A stretch of DNA of 64,000 bases from Campanula takesimana (lineage: Eukaryota > Streptophyta > Magnoliopsida > Asterales > Campanulaceae). The stretch covers positions 310,001 through 374,000 of the forward strand of contig JAOWBW010000364.1 in NCBI GenBank assembly GCA_026119855.1. Direction: 5' to 3'. The first letter of the stretch is position 1. Every line of letters begins with the position of its first letter. Position numbers and translations under genes: made by a program. The notes beneath the pieces are model-generated. The model had not been told where the DNA came from and ran no database searches. It worked only from the letters and a program-made list of their open reading frames with translations. Shown in pieces: positions 34,272 to 44,730 of the stretch.

Positions 34272-36134
34272 TTAGACGTAAAATCTCTTCAATTTGTCGA
34301 GGTTGACTTCTTTCGGCAGCTGATCTCCGTTTAAATCCACGAGTCGGACTGCACCGCCGCTTAGTATCTTCTTGACTACGTATGGACCGATCCATCGAGG
34401 TCCCCATTTTCCAAGGGGGTTCATGGCATTAGGAGGGTGTTGTCTCAGGACCAAATCTCCCACACTGATGTTTTGGGGCTTCACCTTTTTGTTGAAAGCC
34501 CTAGCCATTCTTTGTTGATAAGCCCTCGTACGTTCGATTGCCCTTAGCCTTTTCTCGTCGAGTAGGGCTAGCTGTTCATATCGACTTTGCATCCAATCGA
34601 CTTCATTGACTTGGTTCTCGAGGAGGACCCGTAGGGATGGAACTTCGAGCTCTATTGGTAGTACGGCTTCGGAACCATATACCAGTGCATAAGGAGTTTC
34701 TCCAGTCGCTATCCGTATTGACGTGCGGTAGCCCCATAACGCTAGAGGTAGCTTTTTGGGCCAATCCCTTCCAGTGGAGGCCATTTTCTTCACAATGGTC
34801 TCGATTGTCTTATTAGTTGCCTCGACCGCGCCGTTTGCTTGAGGGCGGTATGGAGATGACTTGTGCTTAGTAATCTTGTATTCTACCAGGAGTGCGTCCA
34901 TCTCTTTCTCGAAGTGAGAACCGTTGTCTGAGATGATCTCATGAGGAACGCCGTATCGGCACATGATGTAGGTTTTTACGAATTCGGCCACTTTCTTGGC
35001 GTTGAGGACTCGGTAAGACTGTGCTTCGACCCATTTTGTAAAATAGTCCACGGCTACTAGGATGAAAGATTGTCCATTACTGCCAGTAGGGTGGACTTTG
35101 CCAATGATGTCTATGCCCCAACAAGAGAAAGGCCAAGGCGTGGTCATATTGTAAAGCTGTGAGGGTGGAGCGTGCTGTAGATTGGCGTGGAATTGGCATT
35201 TGGTGCACCTCTTAACTTTCTCGATGCAGTCCCTTTCCATGGTACTCCAATAATAACCCATGCGGAGTATCTTCTTGGTCAACATAAACCCGTTCATGTG
35301 GGGCCCACATTCACCCTCGTGGATCTCATGCATTATTTCTTGAGCTTCGATCTCATTTGCGCATAGGAGATTAATCCCTTCGTAGTGCTTTTTGTAGACT
35401 CGGTCCCCAATCAGTACATATCGGGAGGCTAGTCTTTGTAATGCCACTTGAGACATCTTATTGCTATTCTCGGGATAAGCACCATCCTTGAGGAAATTCA
35501 TGATATCCGCGTACCACGGGGAGTTTGCTTGGACCTCGTTGATCTCGAAACTCATGCAGTATGCTGGACTGTTCCTTCGGGAAATTTTGAAGGGCTTCAC
35601 CATTTTACCCTCAGGTATTTCGACCAGTGAAGCGATGGTAGTTAGTGCATCAGCGAAACGGTTTTTGTCCCTTGGTAGGTAGTTGAAGGTGATTTCTTGA
35701 AACTGTTCAACCAACTCCTCGAGATGTTGACCATACCATTGTAGAGTTGAGTCTTGAATCTTCCACTTTCCAGATGTCTGATTGATGATGAGCAAGGAAT
35801 CACCGAATACTTCTAAACTTGTGACATTTCTCTCGAGGGCTGCTTCGAGCCCCGCTATGCATGCTTCGTACTCAGTGGTGTTGTTGGTGGCTTCAAATTC
35901 TAGGCGGATAGCGATTTGAGTATACATGTCCTTAGGATCAACAAGTAACATCCCTATGCCATATCCATGCTTATTGGTTGTGCCATCGAAAAAAAGTTGC
36001 CACTTATTTTCTTCTGTTGTAGCGCAAATGAAATGCTCGTCGGGGAACTGTACGTCTTCCCCCTTCACTTCGTCACACGGAAATTCAGCAAGCTGATCAC
36101 TGAACACTTTCCCCCTGATGGATTTGAGTGTGAC
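34272..36134 (-). CDS. Element B: RNase H and integrase, 5' end cut by C
   Basis: An uninterrupted frame of 611 codons from Met 36107, open a further 27 bp to the C boundary. Domains: end of the first RNase H; plant-type second RNase H (LFFDGTTNKHGYGIGMLLVDP, TEYEACIAGLEAALERN); HHCC zinc domain (CGPHMNGFMLTKKIL, CTKCQ); integrase core with Asp (WGIDIIG), Asp (SDNGSHF) and Glu (GAVEATNKT), all three present; and a C-terminal GPY-type module (GKWGPRWIGPYVVKKIL). Integrase inserts the cDNA into host chromatin. RT and gag lie beyond element C, outside the window. It is the best-preserved Ty3 integrase here, although its element is interrupted. Confidence 0.93.
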   Translation of the reverse strand, partial: VTLKSIRGKVFSDQLAEFPCDEVKGEDVQFPDEHFICATTEENKWQLFFDGTTNKHGYGIGMLLVDPKDMYTQIAIRLEFEATNNTTEYEACIAGLEAALERNVTSLEVFGDSLLIINQTSGKWKIQDSTLQWYGQHLEELVEQFQEITFNYLPRDKNRFADALTTIASLVEIPEGKMVKPFKISRRNSPAYCMSFEINEVQANSPWYADIMNFLKDGAYPENSNKMSQVALQRLASRYVLIGDRVYKKHYEGINLLCANEIEAQEIMHEIHEGECGPHMNGFMLTKKILRMGYYWSTMERDCIEKVKRCTKCQFHANLQHAPPSQLYNMTTPWPFSCWGIDIIGKVHPTGSNGQSFILVAVDYFTKWVEAQSYRVLNAKKVAEFVKTYIMCRYGVPHEIISDNGSHFEKEMDALLVEYKITKHKSSPYRPQANGAVEATNKTIETIVKKMASTGRDWPKKLPLALWGYRTSIRIATGETPYALVYGSEAVLPIELEVPSLRVLLENQVNEVDWMQSRYEQLALLDEKRLRAIERTRAYQQRMARAFNKKVKPQNISVGDLVLRQHPPNAMNPLGKWGPRWIGPYVVKKILSGGAVRLVDLNGDQLPKEVNLDKLKRFYV

Positions 36135-36396
36135 TGTGAATACCCCTTTCCGATGAAGCGACGCATGGGAAGTATCTTGTGATTATTTTTATTTACAAAG
36201 GGAATATTCTTAACGACATTAAAATTATGAGAGTTGCCACGCCGTTTTAATTAAAGCCAAAACATTGAAAAAAGCATTTTTAGTGGGTTCGGGGGTCAAA
36301 TTACAACAAGAGAAGAATATTGAACGTTATCACTCCTATTGCCCGAATGATCGGTCTTTCTATCATGATGCATGTGTTAGTAGTGTGTTAGTGATT

Positions 36397-36459
36397 TAGA
36401 CCGGATCCGAAGATTGCCTACGTTCCTCTCAATGTGAGAAGCTCAGGTCAGCGTAGTTC
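36397..36459 (-). ncRNA. Module I in C 3' LTR
   Basis: Sense RNA hairpin AUC-UUCG-GAU (plus strand 36405-36414), inner stem TCTCA-atg-TGAGA (36427-36439), outer pair CTACG/CGTAG. It lies downstream of the LTR TATA box, so it is probably transcribed in the R or U5 part. Confidence 0.65.
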
Positions 36460-36995
36460 GCAGAGAATTAGAATAGGCAGAAGAATCGGGATCATGCATA
36501 ATGAGGGGGGAATTACCTAAAGATTAGGGTTTAGAAATAGTTCCTAGATCATCCTCGGGTTGATGAACCCTCGATCATCATCGGCTATGAAATAACATAT
36601 AATTATGAAGATCGCAACCCTAAATATAGCATAAATAAGGTTTTAATCTATGAACACGATGAACATATGAAGAACATATTATGAACATATGAATGAGCAT
36701 GCAAAGAATATGAAGATACTATGAATAAACATGCAAGAACATGAATATAAAAGATCTACATTAAGAATAATGCAAGAACACGAAGAAATAGTTAGAAAAC
36801 TTACCTATGTTGGCAAGAAATAAACCTTGGATCTTCTTGAGTGTTTGAATGTTAATTAGAGAGAAAAATATTGTTTAAGAACTCCAAAATTCGTACTTAG
36901 AGCTCTCAAAATCGGATCATTAAACCAATAGCCTGGAGTGGTTTATATAGTAAACTGATGGGAGGATCTGATGGTCCAGATCATCCGGCGCAAGT

Positions 36996-37080
36996 TTGGC
37001 CGCCTGGCCATGGTTGAAGCCGGTTACAATGTTGGCCGCGTGGCCAAGATCAACGCGGAGCAATGTTGGCCGCGTGGCCA
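36996..37080 (-). promoter_or_regulatory. GGCC-module array in C LTR promoter
   Basis: Three near-palindromic copies of TTGGCCGCGTGGCCA (first with CCTGG in the centre). They start about 45 bp upstream of the minus-strand TATA box. Confidence 0.6.
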
Positions 37081-37282
37081 AGGCTGCCGGCTGACTTGAT
37101 TCTTAAGCTAGGGTTTCACTGTTGCTTTATGGTAACCCTAAGTTGCCTATTTTGATGGATTTTGTCATAAATGAGATATTTTGGGAATCCAGGACAAGTC
37201 TTTGCAAGGTTTCTAATTCCTATAAAGTCCTTGTATTTTTGGGAAAGTCCTAATAAACTCATTTTCAGGTCGGGTACTAACA

Positions 37283-38603
37283 GTAGCCCCTCGGCGACGC
37301 TTCTTGCAAGGCAATGTGGGGTCGACGATAAAAGAAGGATCCGTCTGAAACATGAGTTTCAAAACAGATGAAAGGTAAGGGAACGGCTGAACCTTGGCAG
37401 GCGACCTACGTATCCGCGGGGGAATCAAGCCAAACGTAGTTCAAATCTGATGGGGAAATTGGGAAGGACTGTCCTCTGATGGGGAACAACGTGTTCTGCT
37501 GGGGAAAATGCACTTGCTGGGGATGAGAGATGACCATGTTGGTCGGGTGGCTGGACCTTTTCAGGTTTCCTAAGTATCCTCCGAGGAATCAAGCCGGTCG
37601 TAGTTCAGAGATCTACTGGGGATAAAACGAGATATCGGACTCCTGCTAGGGATAATAAACCTACGGGAACTATCCTGTACGAAGATCGAATCATTCGCAA
37701 GCAATGAAGTTATTTGGACTACGCTGTCTAAATAATCCCAAGATGGAATGGTAAACGCAATCAGGATCGCCAGGGTTCCTGCCGATTGCGCTAAAGTAAT
37801 AGATGTCGGATCTCTCGCGAACAGAAAACGCCGAGGCTTCTGCCAACCACGATCGATCTAGGATGGTATGTCATAGAGGCGCCGGAGTCTCTACAACCAC
37901 ACGAATCTTAATAATAGATGTTGGATCTCTCGCACACAGAAACGCCGAGGCTTCTGCCAATTACGATTGATCTAGGATGGTATGTCATAGAGGCGCCGAA
38001 GTCTCTATAACCATACGAATCCTAAAATAGATGCTGGATCGCTCACAAATAGAAACGCCGAGGCTTCTGCCAATTACGATTGATCTAGGATGGTATGTCA
38101 TAGAGGCGCCGAAGTCTCTACAATCATACGAATCCTAAGCAAATATTTGGTGAAGAATGGAAATTTTAAGGGGCTTTCCGTACCCAAAGGTAACGAATAT
38201 TATTCAAAGTAGTGTTAAAGGCTTTTAAAATGAATAAAAAGGAAAAAGGTCAAGGGCAAAAGTGGAATTTTATCTTGAAGGGGCAAGGTTGGCCGCGTGG
38301 CCAAACACACTAAATTGCAAAAGTGGCCGCGTGGCCAAGACCGCTGAGTGGTCAGATCTCCTTCACGCGGATTGCTGATCTGACGGCTGGGGTTGCATGG
38401 GCGAAAGTGGCCGCGTGGCCAAGGCTGCCGATGGGCTGACTCCTGGTCACATCACCAGAAACCCTCCCTCTTCTTCTTCTTTTCTTCTTTCTTCTTCTTC
38501 CTTCCTCCATTGACGAGTTAGAGAGAGAAAATTGAGTTTTTAGAGAGAGAAAGCTCGGATTTTGATAATTTTGAAGATTTCATTTCACATAATTCTTGAA
38601 GAT
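37283..38603. other. Element C: region between 3' LTR and first PMD gene
   Basis: No gene seen on the minus strand. From left to right it holds: two diverged Module I copies ending CGTAGTTC (about 37384-37442 and 37565-37606); three copies of a ~114 bp repeat (37801 to about 38143); three GGCC modules (about 38289-38303, 38332-38347, 38407-38422); and a TC-rich leader (about 38463-38515) before ATG 38604. The last two look like the promoter of the plus-strand PMD gene. Confidence 0.65.
37801..38143. repeat. Three tandem copies of a ~114 bp unit
   Basis: Units start at 37801, 37916 and 38029. Each contains gaggcttctgccaa and tcatagaggcgccg. The second and third are more alike than the first. 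The array lies in the 3' untranslated region of C, like the shorter arrays of B. Confidence 0.9.
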
Positions 38604-40107
38604 ATGGCGGATTGGATCAATGAGGCATTATTTAGAGATTTCCCGGGCCAAAGTGGGTATATGATTCCACAACAGGAGCCACAAGGAGAGGGGCACGGTA
38701 ATGCTCAGAGCGGAGGAAATGTAGGGGCTGACCCATGAGCGGGCTTTGAAGCGGCGCCCTTGATTCCGCGGGGCGGTTTGAGACCACGAGCCGCGACTCG
38801 GAATTATCGCGATAATCTGCTGCGGTCCACGTTCGACCAAGATTACGATTTTTACATCGACTCTGAGCGTCATTGGTCGATGGGGCTTCCGGAGACGCGA
38901 GAGGTAAATTTCGAATTTTCACTCCTCTCCTTCTCGCACATTTGTATGTTTTATGCACATAATATGAAATGCTAGAATTTAAATTGCTAGAATTGTAAAT
39001 TGCTAGAATGGTAACATACCTGTGTTGTGTTTACCTGCAGAGGATCAAGGCTCGTGGGTCCACAGTGACTGTGGGCAAACTGTGGGCGTCCCTGCCGGAG
39101 GGACAGGGCGGCTTGCGTGCTCGGATCGAGGCTATGGGCTTTGGCCCATTCTTTGACAGTGTCCGCATGGTCGGGGCTACCCTGAAGGTGGCAGCGGTGA
39201 TAGAGGTGTGCCGGGAGTTCTGGTGGGATACCACCCATACCTTCCACTTCAGTTGGGGAGAGATTACCATCACGCCGACGGATTTCGCGGCCATCACGGG
39301 GTTGAGGTTTACCGGTACCCCTTTGCCTTTTGATGAGAGCTTGGCGGAGCGGCGGGACTATGGACAGGCTCTGCTGGGAGTTGACACCGATTTGGGAGGA
39401 GGTGTCAAGGGTTATGGAGTGGAGGCCGGGAAGGTGAATCGCTTGGTGGAGGTGGCTATTGAGGCCTTTAGTAGGGGGGAATATGATTTGGATTGCTTGG
39501 TCCGGCTGTTCTTATGGTACAGTTTTTCAGAGCTTCTGTTTCCCAGTGGGGCTACTGTCTGTCGGTACTCACTGCTAGGGGCTCTTGTGGACTTGGACTT
39601 AGTCGGTGGGATTTCTTGGGGTGGAGCCGGTTTGGCTGAGATTTACCGGGCTTTGGACCATTGCTCGAGGGCTAGCTCGTCGGCCTTTGACGGGTTCCAG
39701 TTCGCCTTTGAGGTATGCTCTTGACTACCTTTCTTTTCACTTGTTGAGATTTTTGTTCTATTTTTTGGTCTGAAATATCTCTCTTATTATATACACAGGC
39801 TTGGGTGTACGAGGTCTTCGGGGTCGCCCCTTTTCAGTTGGTGATGAGTGTTAACAAGGTTGTTCCCATCATGTCGTATTGGTGCAAGGGCAACAGGGCT
39901 CCTTCCCGCAGAAACCGGGACAGGAAGACAGTAGATGCTGCTGATCTGAGGAGGGTGTTCGCGATGTCTGAGCCCATCGGGGTTAGATTTTACCCATGGA
40001 GCCCGGCCAACGAGGCTTCGGTGGGTCCCTATGTAGTGGAGTTGACCGCTTCTAGGGTTCTGCTTGTGGGTCTCATCGGGGAGGCCATGTATCTTGGGGA
40101 GAGGGTG
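38604..40107 (+). pseudogene. Element C: first antisense PMD gene, exons 1-3a, split by H
   Basis: Exons: 38604-38903, 39041-39712, 39799-40107, then copia H, then 53404-53766 and 53852-54100. All junctions seen are GT/AG, and the first is phase 0. The protein starts MADWINEALFRDF. Exon 2 holds the PMD core (TTHTFHFSWGEITITPTDFAAITGL). Exon 3 ends in YLGERV at the H insertion and resumes in the same frame as VRQHRAGALPW after H. An in-frame TGA at 38736-38738 follows a Pro codon, at a likely CGA. The tail is Arg/Ser-rich and acidic. Host PMD proteins are nuclear silencing factors. Function of TE copies unknown. Confidence 0.87.
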
Positions 40108-41639
40108 TGTTGGTCCCAGAGACACAACAAGGGTATGAAAAGAGGCTAGAGGGGGGGGGGTGAATAGCCTATTTAAAATTTCAACCCTTTTTCAAAATTC
40201 AACCTTTATGCTTACACTTGAATTTTGCGGTAGATAAAAACTACGCGGTCAAGTATAAAATGCACAGCGGAAGTTTTCGTTAAAAACAAGTTGAGTTGAT
40301 TTTAGACAAGTATAATGCGGTAGGCAGAGAATGCGGTAGGTGAGTTTGCGGTAGGCAAATATGCGGTAGATAGGGGTGAGGTAGGTTGAGAGATTGAAAA
40401 CTTGTGTCTCAGAGGTTTTAGGCAAATGATAAGTTAGTCAGAATTTAGCTAAGGCAATGAGGTAGACAAACAAACACAATTCACAATTGTTCTTAAATCT
40501 GAGAGATCAAACACTAAAAGACAAACAAGATTAATATGAACAAGTGAAGAACAATATGAACAAGACTTAAAGTAAATTTGCAGAAAGGTAAAGTGCAGTA
40601 AGTAAATGACACAATGATTTGGAAAGGTTCGATCTGTTAAAAGATCTACGTCCTTTACCAAGATGGTCAGTCTTGGATTTTGAATGGAGGATGTATTAAT
40701 TCTCTTGAGTACAGATTACAAAGATGAAGAACTGAATTAACTCCTATTTTCTATGAAGAACAATCCTAGACTTAGACCAGTGTATCCCTAATGATTCAAT
40801 CTATGTGATTGATCAATCGGGGTGAGTGTGTGTGTAAGAATCAAGAGCTCTTTGAAATCTATATGATTTTAGAGCCTAATGAATCTTGTGTTGAGAGGCT
40901 TGAGATTTGATCTTGAAGGTTGCTGGAGATTTGTTGAAGACTTGAAGGTTGAGTGCTTGAAGATTCAAAGGATTCTGGAAATCTTGAGTATGATCTTCAA
41001 TCACCAAGAATTTCAACAACAATTTCTCTCTTGGAATCTCAGCTTTTTTTCAATGAAGAATTCAAGGTCTATTTATAGCCTTGATGGAGAAACTAGCCGT
41101 TAGAAATACTTGGGGTCCAAGTTGAAGGACAATGAGCTGTTGAAGTCTAATTGGAGCTCAGTCTGAGTTGTCCTTTTGTTGCAGAGTCATGGTGGTCCAA
41201 CTGTACTATGATGACAGTTGTATTCAAATTTGAAATTTGAATTTGCAACGTTCAAAACTAACCAAGCTAAAGACATAATTGTGACCATGGTTAAGTTTGA
41301 ACAAACTTGAGTTTCTTCAACCAAGGTTCCATGCGGTAGAGATTCACGCGGTAGAATGAAACCATGCGGCAAGGTTATCTGCGGCAAGCATAGAGAATGC
41401 GGCACCTTGGTCATGCGGTAGGTTACATGCGGTAGGCAATGGACCTACCTCATTTTTCCAGACTTAGAAAAAAATTGAGTCCTAATCTGCTAAGCCTATT
41501 CAACTATAAAGTGGACTTATTCTAAATGAAGTACAAGTACTTCTTACAATATATCCTAAAGTCCACAAAGAGTAAAATAAGGTTATGGGATCAATCAAAT
41601 TAAGGTAATAGGAGTGGTTTATAATAAGCATACCCAACA
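40108..41639 (-). mobile_element. Element H: 3' LTR (1532 bp)
   Basis: Starts TGTTGGTCCC and ends CCCAACA. Minus-strand TATA (TATAAAT) at 41072-41078. The word gcggtag occurs nine times and gcggca three times, mostly in two clusters (about 40225-40385 and 41329-41435), the second upstream of TATA. Short ORFs here recur in the other LTR and are not genes. Confidence 0.95.
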
Positions 41640-41652
41640 ATCTCCCCCTATT
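41640..41652 (-). promoter_or_regulatory. Polypurine tract of H
   Basis: Minus strand AATAGGGGGAGAT directly before the 3' LTR; primer site for plus-strand DNA synthesis. Confidence 0.85.
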
Positions 41653-42036
41653 TGATTGAGACCATTACCTACTATAACAAAGGCTAATTCATTGTACTTG
41701 GTAAAAACATGTTTTCAAGAATAAATATTTTATTAAATATCATGTCCCAAGTCAATGCACACTCTAAGCCAATGTCATAGATTTCTATCATCCTAAAAAG
41801 AAAAACAAATTACTAATCCTAGAAGATAGAAATATTTGAAGCATTTCAAGATAAATAATCAGAGAAGGAGTAGAAATGCAAAAAACACAATAATCATACT
41901 CCAAGATGATAATCATTAAGGCAGCAGGAGTATAAGGATCTCAAAAGACAAATATAGTTTTAAGTTACAAACCGAGAATAAAACATAAAAGTAAGATTGT
42001 TTTAAACATCAAATTTAATGACCACATGTGGTCAGA
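41653..42036. other. H: 3' untranslated gap
   Basis: AT-rich DNA between the extra ORF stop and the polypurine tract. I see no gene or clear signal. Confidence 0.6.
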
Positions 42037-44730
42037 TCAAATGCGGTCAACATCAATGAGGTCTTCAATGAATTTTGCGGCAAGAGGAAAGCGGTAAGCT
42101 GGGATATTCAATCCGGGAATCATGACTGGAGTAGCGACTCCATCTTCTTCTTCCTCTTCACCGTGAGCTTGAACATTGCCGTGACCTGCTTCAGGAGGTT
42201 GAAAAGCTTCCTGCGCAGCTTGAATCACGCCTTGTCGATTTAGCCTGTTCATTACCGTATTGATGCGGTTGGATAGGAGGTCAATCTTGGTAGATTGTCC
42301 TTCAATTCTGACGTTGTTGATCTCGATACGGTTGGTTTGAACCTTCATTGCTTCAGTCATCGCGGTAATCTTGGGAGTAAACTTTTCAGCAACCGTAAGA
42401 AGTGCGGTATTTGTTTGAACCATTATTTCCTCCTTTAGAGAAGATTTCAACTTCTTCAGCTCCTTGCCCAGCTCATCCTTGACTTCAAGTTTATCAGAAT
42501 TCATAGCCTTCGACAATTCTTTGCTCGCACCTTCAACACCATTGACAACACTGGTACTGATGTAATTAGTTTGCTTATGAAGGGCCTCTCTGAGTGCGGC
42601 ATAAGTGAGAGCAGGATCTGCGGCAGGAGGTGCGGTAGAGCTGCTAGTTGTTCCTTGCATAATGTCCTTGACAGCCTTTGTTATCACAACACTCTCCCCC
42701 TTAATGGTCGAAATCATCTCGGAGGGAAGTGCGGCAACATCTCGCTTCAATGCGGCTTGATCAGTCTTCAGCTCAATAACCTCCTCTCGAAGCGCCACCA
42801 TACTAGACACTAAAGATTCAACCTGAGATTTAGTGTCTGCCTGCATCTGAGTAAGAAGCTTGACTGCGGCAAGCAGTTCAGGAATAGATTGATTTGGCTC
42901 AAGAGCAGGTGGTGCGGTCGATGGAGCTGGTGCGGTAGGGACAGGAGGCACGGTAGGAGGAACTTCAACGTGTTGCTCAGAGACAGTAACCCTTGGTGAT
43001 ATTGGCTCATCATCATCAACATCTTCAACAACAACAAAGGAACGCATCTTCTCAGGAGCAATATCTTCTTCAACATGCTCAACATCCATATCCTTTTCTG
43101 CGGCAGACTTATCACTTGCGGCAGAATCTTCATGTTCTTCCTCAGAACTTTCATCAACCAATCCCTTATCGATAGGCTTCTCAACAGCCTGTTCCTCTGT
43201 TTCACGGTCAGTGGCATCCTCAGACTGCTCATCCTCTTCTGAGGCAGCATCATCCTCATTCTCAGAGCCACTAACTTCTTCCATATCAGCCTCTTGGGCA
43301 TCCAGAACAAAATTCTTTGAAATTTTGGGAGGGGCAACCACTATGTCTTCGTCAGATGAAAGGGTTGGGGAGATTACCTCAGGTGAAGGTTGCTTAGCCA
43401 CCTTAGCCTTTTTGGAGACTTTGACAGGGCTAGGGGTATGGGATCTTTTCTTGTCAAACGACTCCCCCTTACTTGGTGCTGTTTTGAGGGATATAGAAGG
43501 TTTGGATTTGAGGGAAGGCACGGTAGATTGAGGGACAACATAGGGTTGTTTTGGTGCGGCAGGTTTAGAAGAGAGGGATTTAGAGACTTTGGATTTTGGT
43601 TGAGGTTTAGGGGATGGGGAAGGAGACATTGGAGGTGCAGTAGGAATGACCTTAGATTTTGGAGGTTTTGGCGCGGCAGGGCGAACAGGTGCGGTAGGTG
43701 CAATCTTGACGCCCTGGGAAACTGGTTTTGACTTCCTTGTCGGTTCCCCAACTTTCTCTTTGCCTTTAACAGAAGTTGGAGGAGAGGGGAGTTCAACATT
43801 CTTACCCTTTTCACGTGCCTTCATGGCGGCAGCATTCTTGCGGTCTTGTTCAAATTCGGCAGCCTCCACATCACTAACCATTCTATCACCAAGATTTGCT
43901 TGACCTCTCTTAGAGTATTTGGGAGGGATGTATTCTTCAATTGGATCTCTCAGAAGATAGGAGCGGTACATCTCATCTCCAAAATTACTACGGTAATTGG
44001 TCTTCATAGATTTGCGGCAGAAGTCTTTTGAGGTAGGAATTGGAACCTTATAATTCCTGTTCTGCTCATACAATTCCCTAATTCTGATTGTGTGACTCAT
44101 CAAGTAGGAAATCAACCTACTGTTCGTGCGGTACTTGGTCTCGCCTTCATCAGCCGCATCCTTATATGAGAGAATATTGGCTCGCAGGATGTCATACATG
44201 ATTTGACCCCAATCTAATCGCTTGCCAAGGTAGATAGCAGCAGAGATCATCCATTGAGTGTGATTAAAATTGGCATGATTGCCAGTCTTGCATAATAGGG
44301 CATGATCTACCAGATGGCCAATATGGTACATTATTTCACCAACGTCCTTACGCTGGATTTTGAGAATGTCTGCCGTGCCTGCTAGTTTCTTAGCCAGACT
44401 AAGGGTCTCCTGCCGTGAAATTGTATCAAAGTCCTTGATTTTCTTGATTCCCACGGCATGGGCAATGTCACTAGCATCAAAGGCCAATTGGATTCCCATA
44501 ACAGTGGCTTTAAGGAATTTAGGATGTGCGGCAGGCTCTTCTGGACTTTCCATTTCAACAGCCGAACTGAAGAGTTCGTCAACAAAAGCGGGGAGATGAA
44601 ATTCTTGAGCAAAGGTAAAGAGAGGGAGAATTCCAGATTTGTGCATGCGACCCAAGATATTGCGGCCAATGGCATCCTTCTTGAGATCTTCATGGTCCAA
44701 GACTATCCCAGGAATGAAATGGTTTAAGTC
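42037..44730 (-). CDS. Element H: env-position ORF, exon 2 (897 codons)
   Basis: The large exon of an extra ORF downstream of RNase H. It has no ATG at its 5' end. It follows a good acceptor (TTTTGTTTCAG, cut at 44731/44730) and joins in phase 0 to exon 1 at 45389-45493, giving about 932 residues. The N-terminal third is globular and resembles the 'putative plant transposon protein' domain seen in SIRE/Athila proteins (from memory). Next come a Pro/Ser/Lys/Ala-rich stretch, a Glu/Asp/Ser-rich stretch with KEKVG- and KKAKVAK-type basic clusters, and a long coiled-coil-like C-terminal region. I see no signal peptide or membrane segment, so 'env' describes position only. Confidence 0.82.
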   Translation of the reverse strand, partial: DLNHFIPGIVLDHEDLKKDAIGRNILGRMHKSGILPLFTFAQEFHLPAFVDELFSSAVEMESPEEPAAHPKFLKATVMGIQLAFDASDIAHAVGIKKIKDFDTISRQETLSLAKKLAGTADILKIQRKDVGEIMYHIGHLVDHALLCKTGNHANFNHTQWMISAAIYLGKRLDWGQIMYDILRANILSYKDAADEGETKYRTNSRLISYLMSHTIRIRELYEQNRNYKVPIPTSKDFCRKSMKTNYRSNFGDEMYRSYLLRDPIEEYIPPKYSKRGQANLGDRMVSDVEAAEFEQDRKNAAAMKAREKGKNVELPSPPTSVKGKEKVGEPTRKSKPVSQGVKIAPTAPVRPAAPKPPKSKVIPTAPPMSPSPSPKPQPKSKVSKSLSSKPAAPKQPYVVPQSTVPSLKSKPSISLKTAPSKGESFDKKRSHTPSPVKVSKKAKVAKQPSPEVISPTLSSDEDIVVAPPKISKNFVLDAQEADMEEVSGSENEDDAASEEDEQSEDATDRETEEQAVEKPIDKGLVDESSEEEHEDSAASDKSAAEKDMDVEHVEEDIAPEKMRSFVVVEDVDDDEPISPRVTVSEQHVEVPPTVPPVPTAPAPSTAPPALEPNQSIPELLAAVKLLTQMQADTKSQVESLVSSMVALREEVIELKTDQAALKRDVAALPSEMISTIKGESVVITKAVKDIMQGTTSSSTAPPAADPALTYAALREALHKQTNYISTSVVNGVEGASKELSKAMNSDKLEVKDELGKELKKLKSSLKEEIMVQTNTALLTVAEKFTPKITAMTEAMKVQTNRIEINNVRIEGQSTKIDLLSNRINTVMNRLNRQGVIQAAQEAFQPPEAGHGNVQAHGEEEEEDGVATPVMIPGLNIPAYRFPLAAKFIEDLIDVDRI

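Larger units (their letters stand above)
36135..37282 (-). mobile_element. Element C: 3' LTR (1148 bp)
   Basis: It begins TGTGAATACCCC, as does the 5' LTR at 63631, and ends ACTAACA. The minus strand just right of it shows a polypurine stretch (CCGAGGGGCTAC). On the minus strand, TATA (CTATATAAAC) lies at 36942-36951. Three GGCC modules lie at 36996-37010, 37032-37046 and 37066-37080, just upstream of TATA. Module I lies at 36397-36459. It interrupts B's RNase H. The TSD on this side is gtgac (36130-36134). Confidence 0.9.

Noticed and set aside
43211..43903. Plus-strand ORFs opposite H's env-position gene
   Set aside because: They lie fully within the large coding exon and reflect its biased composition.
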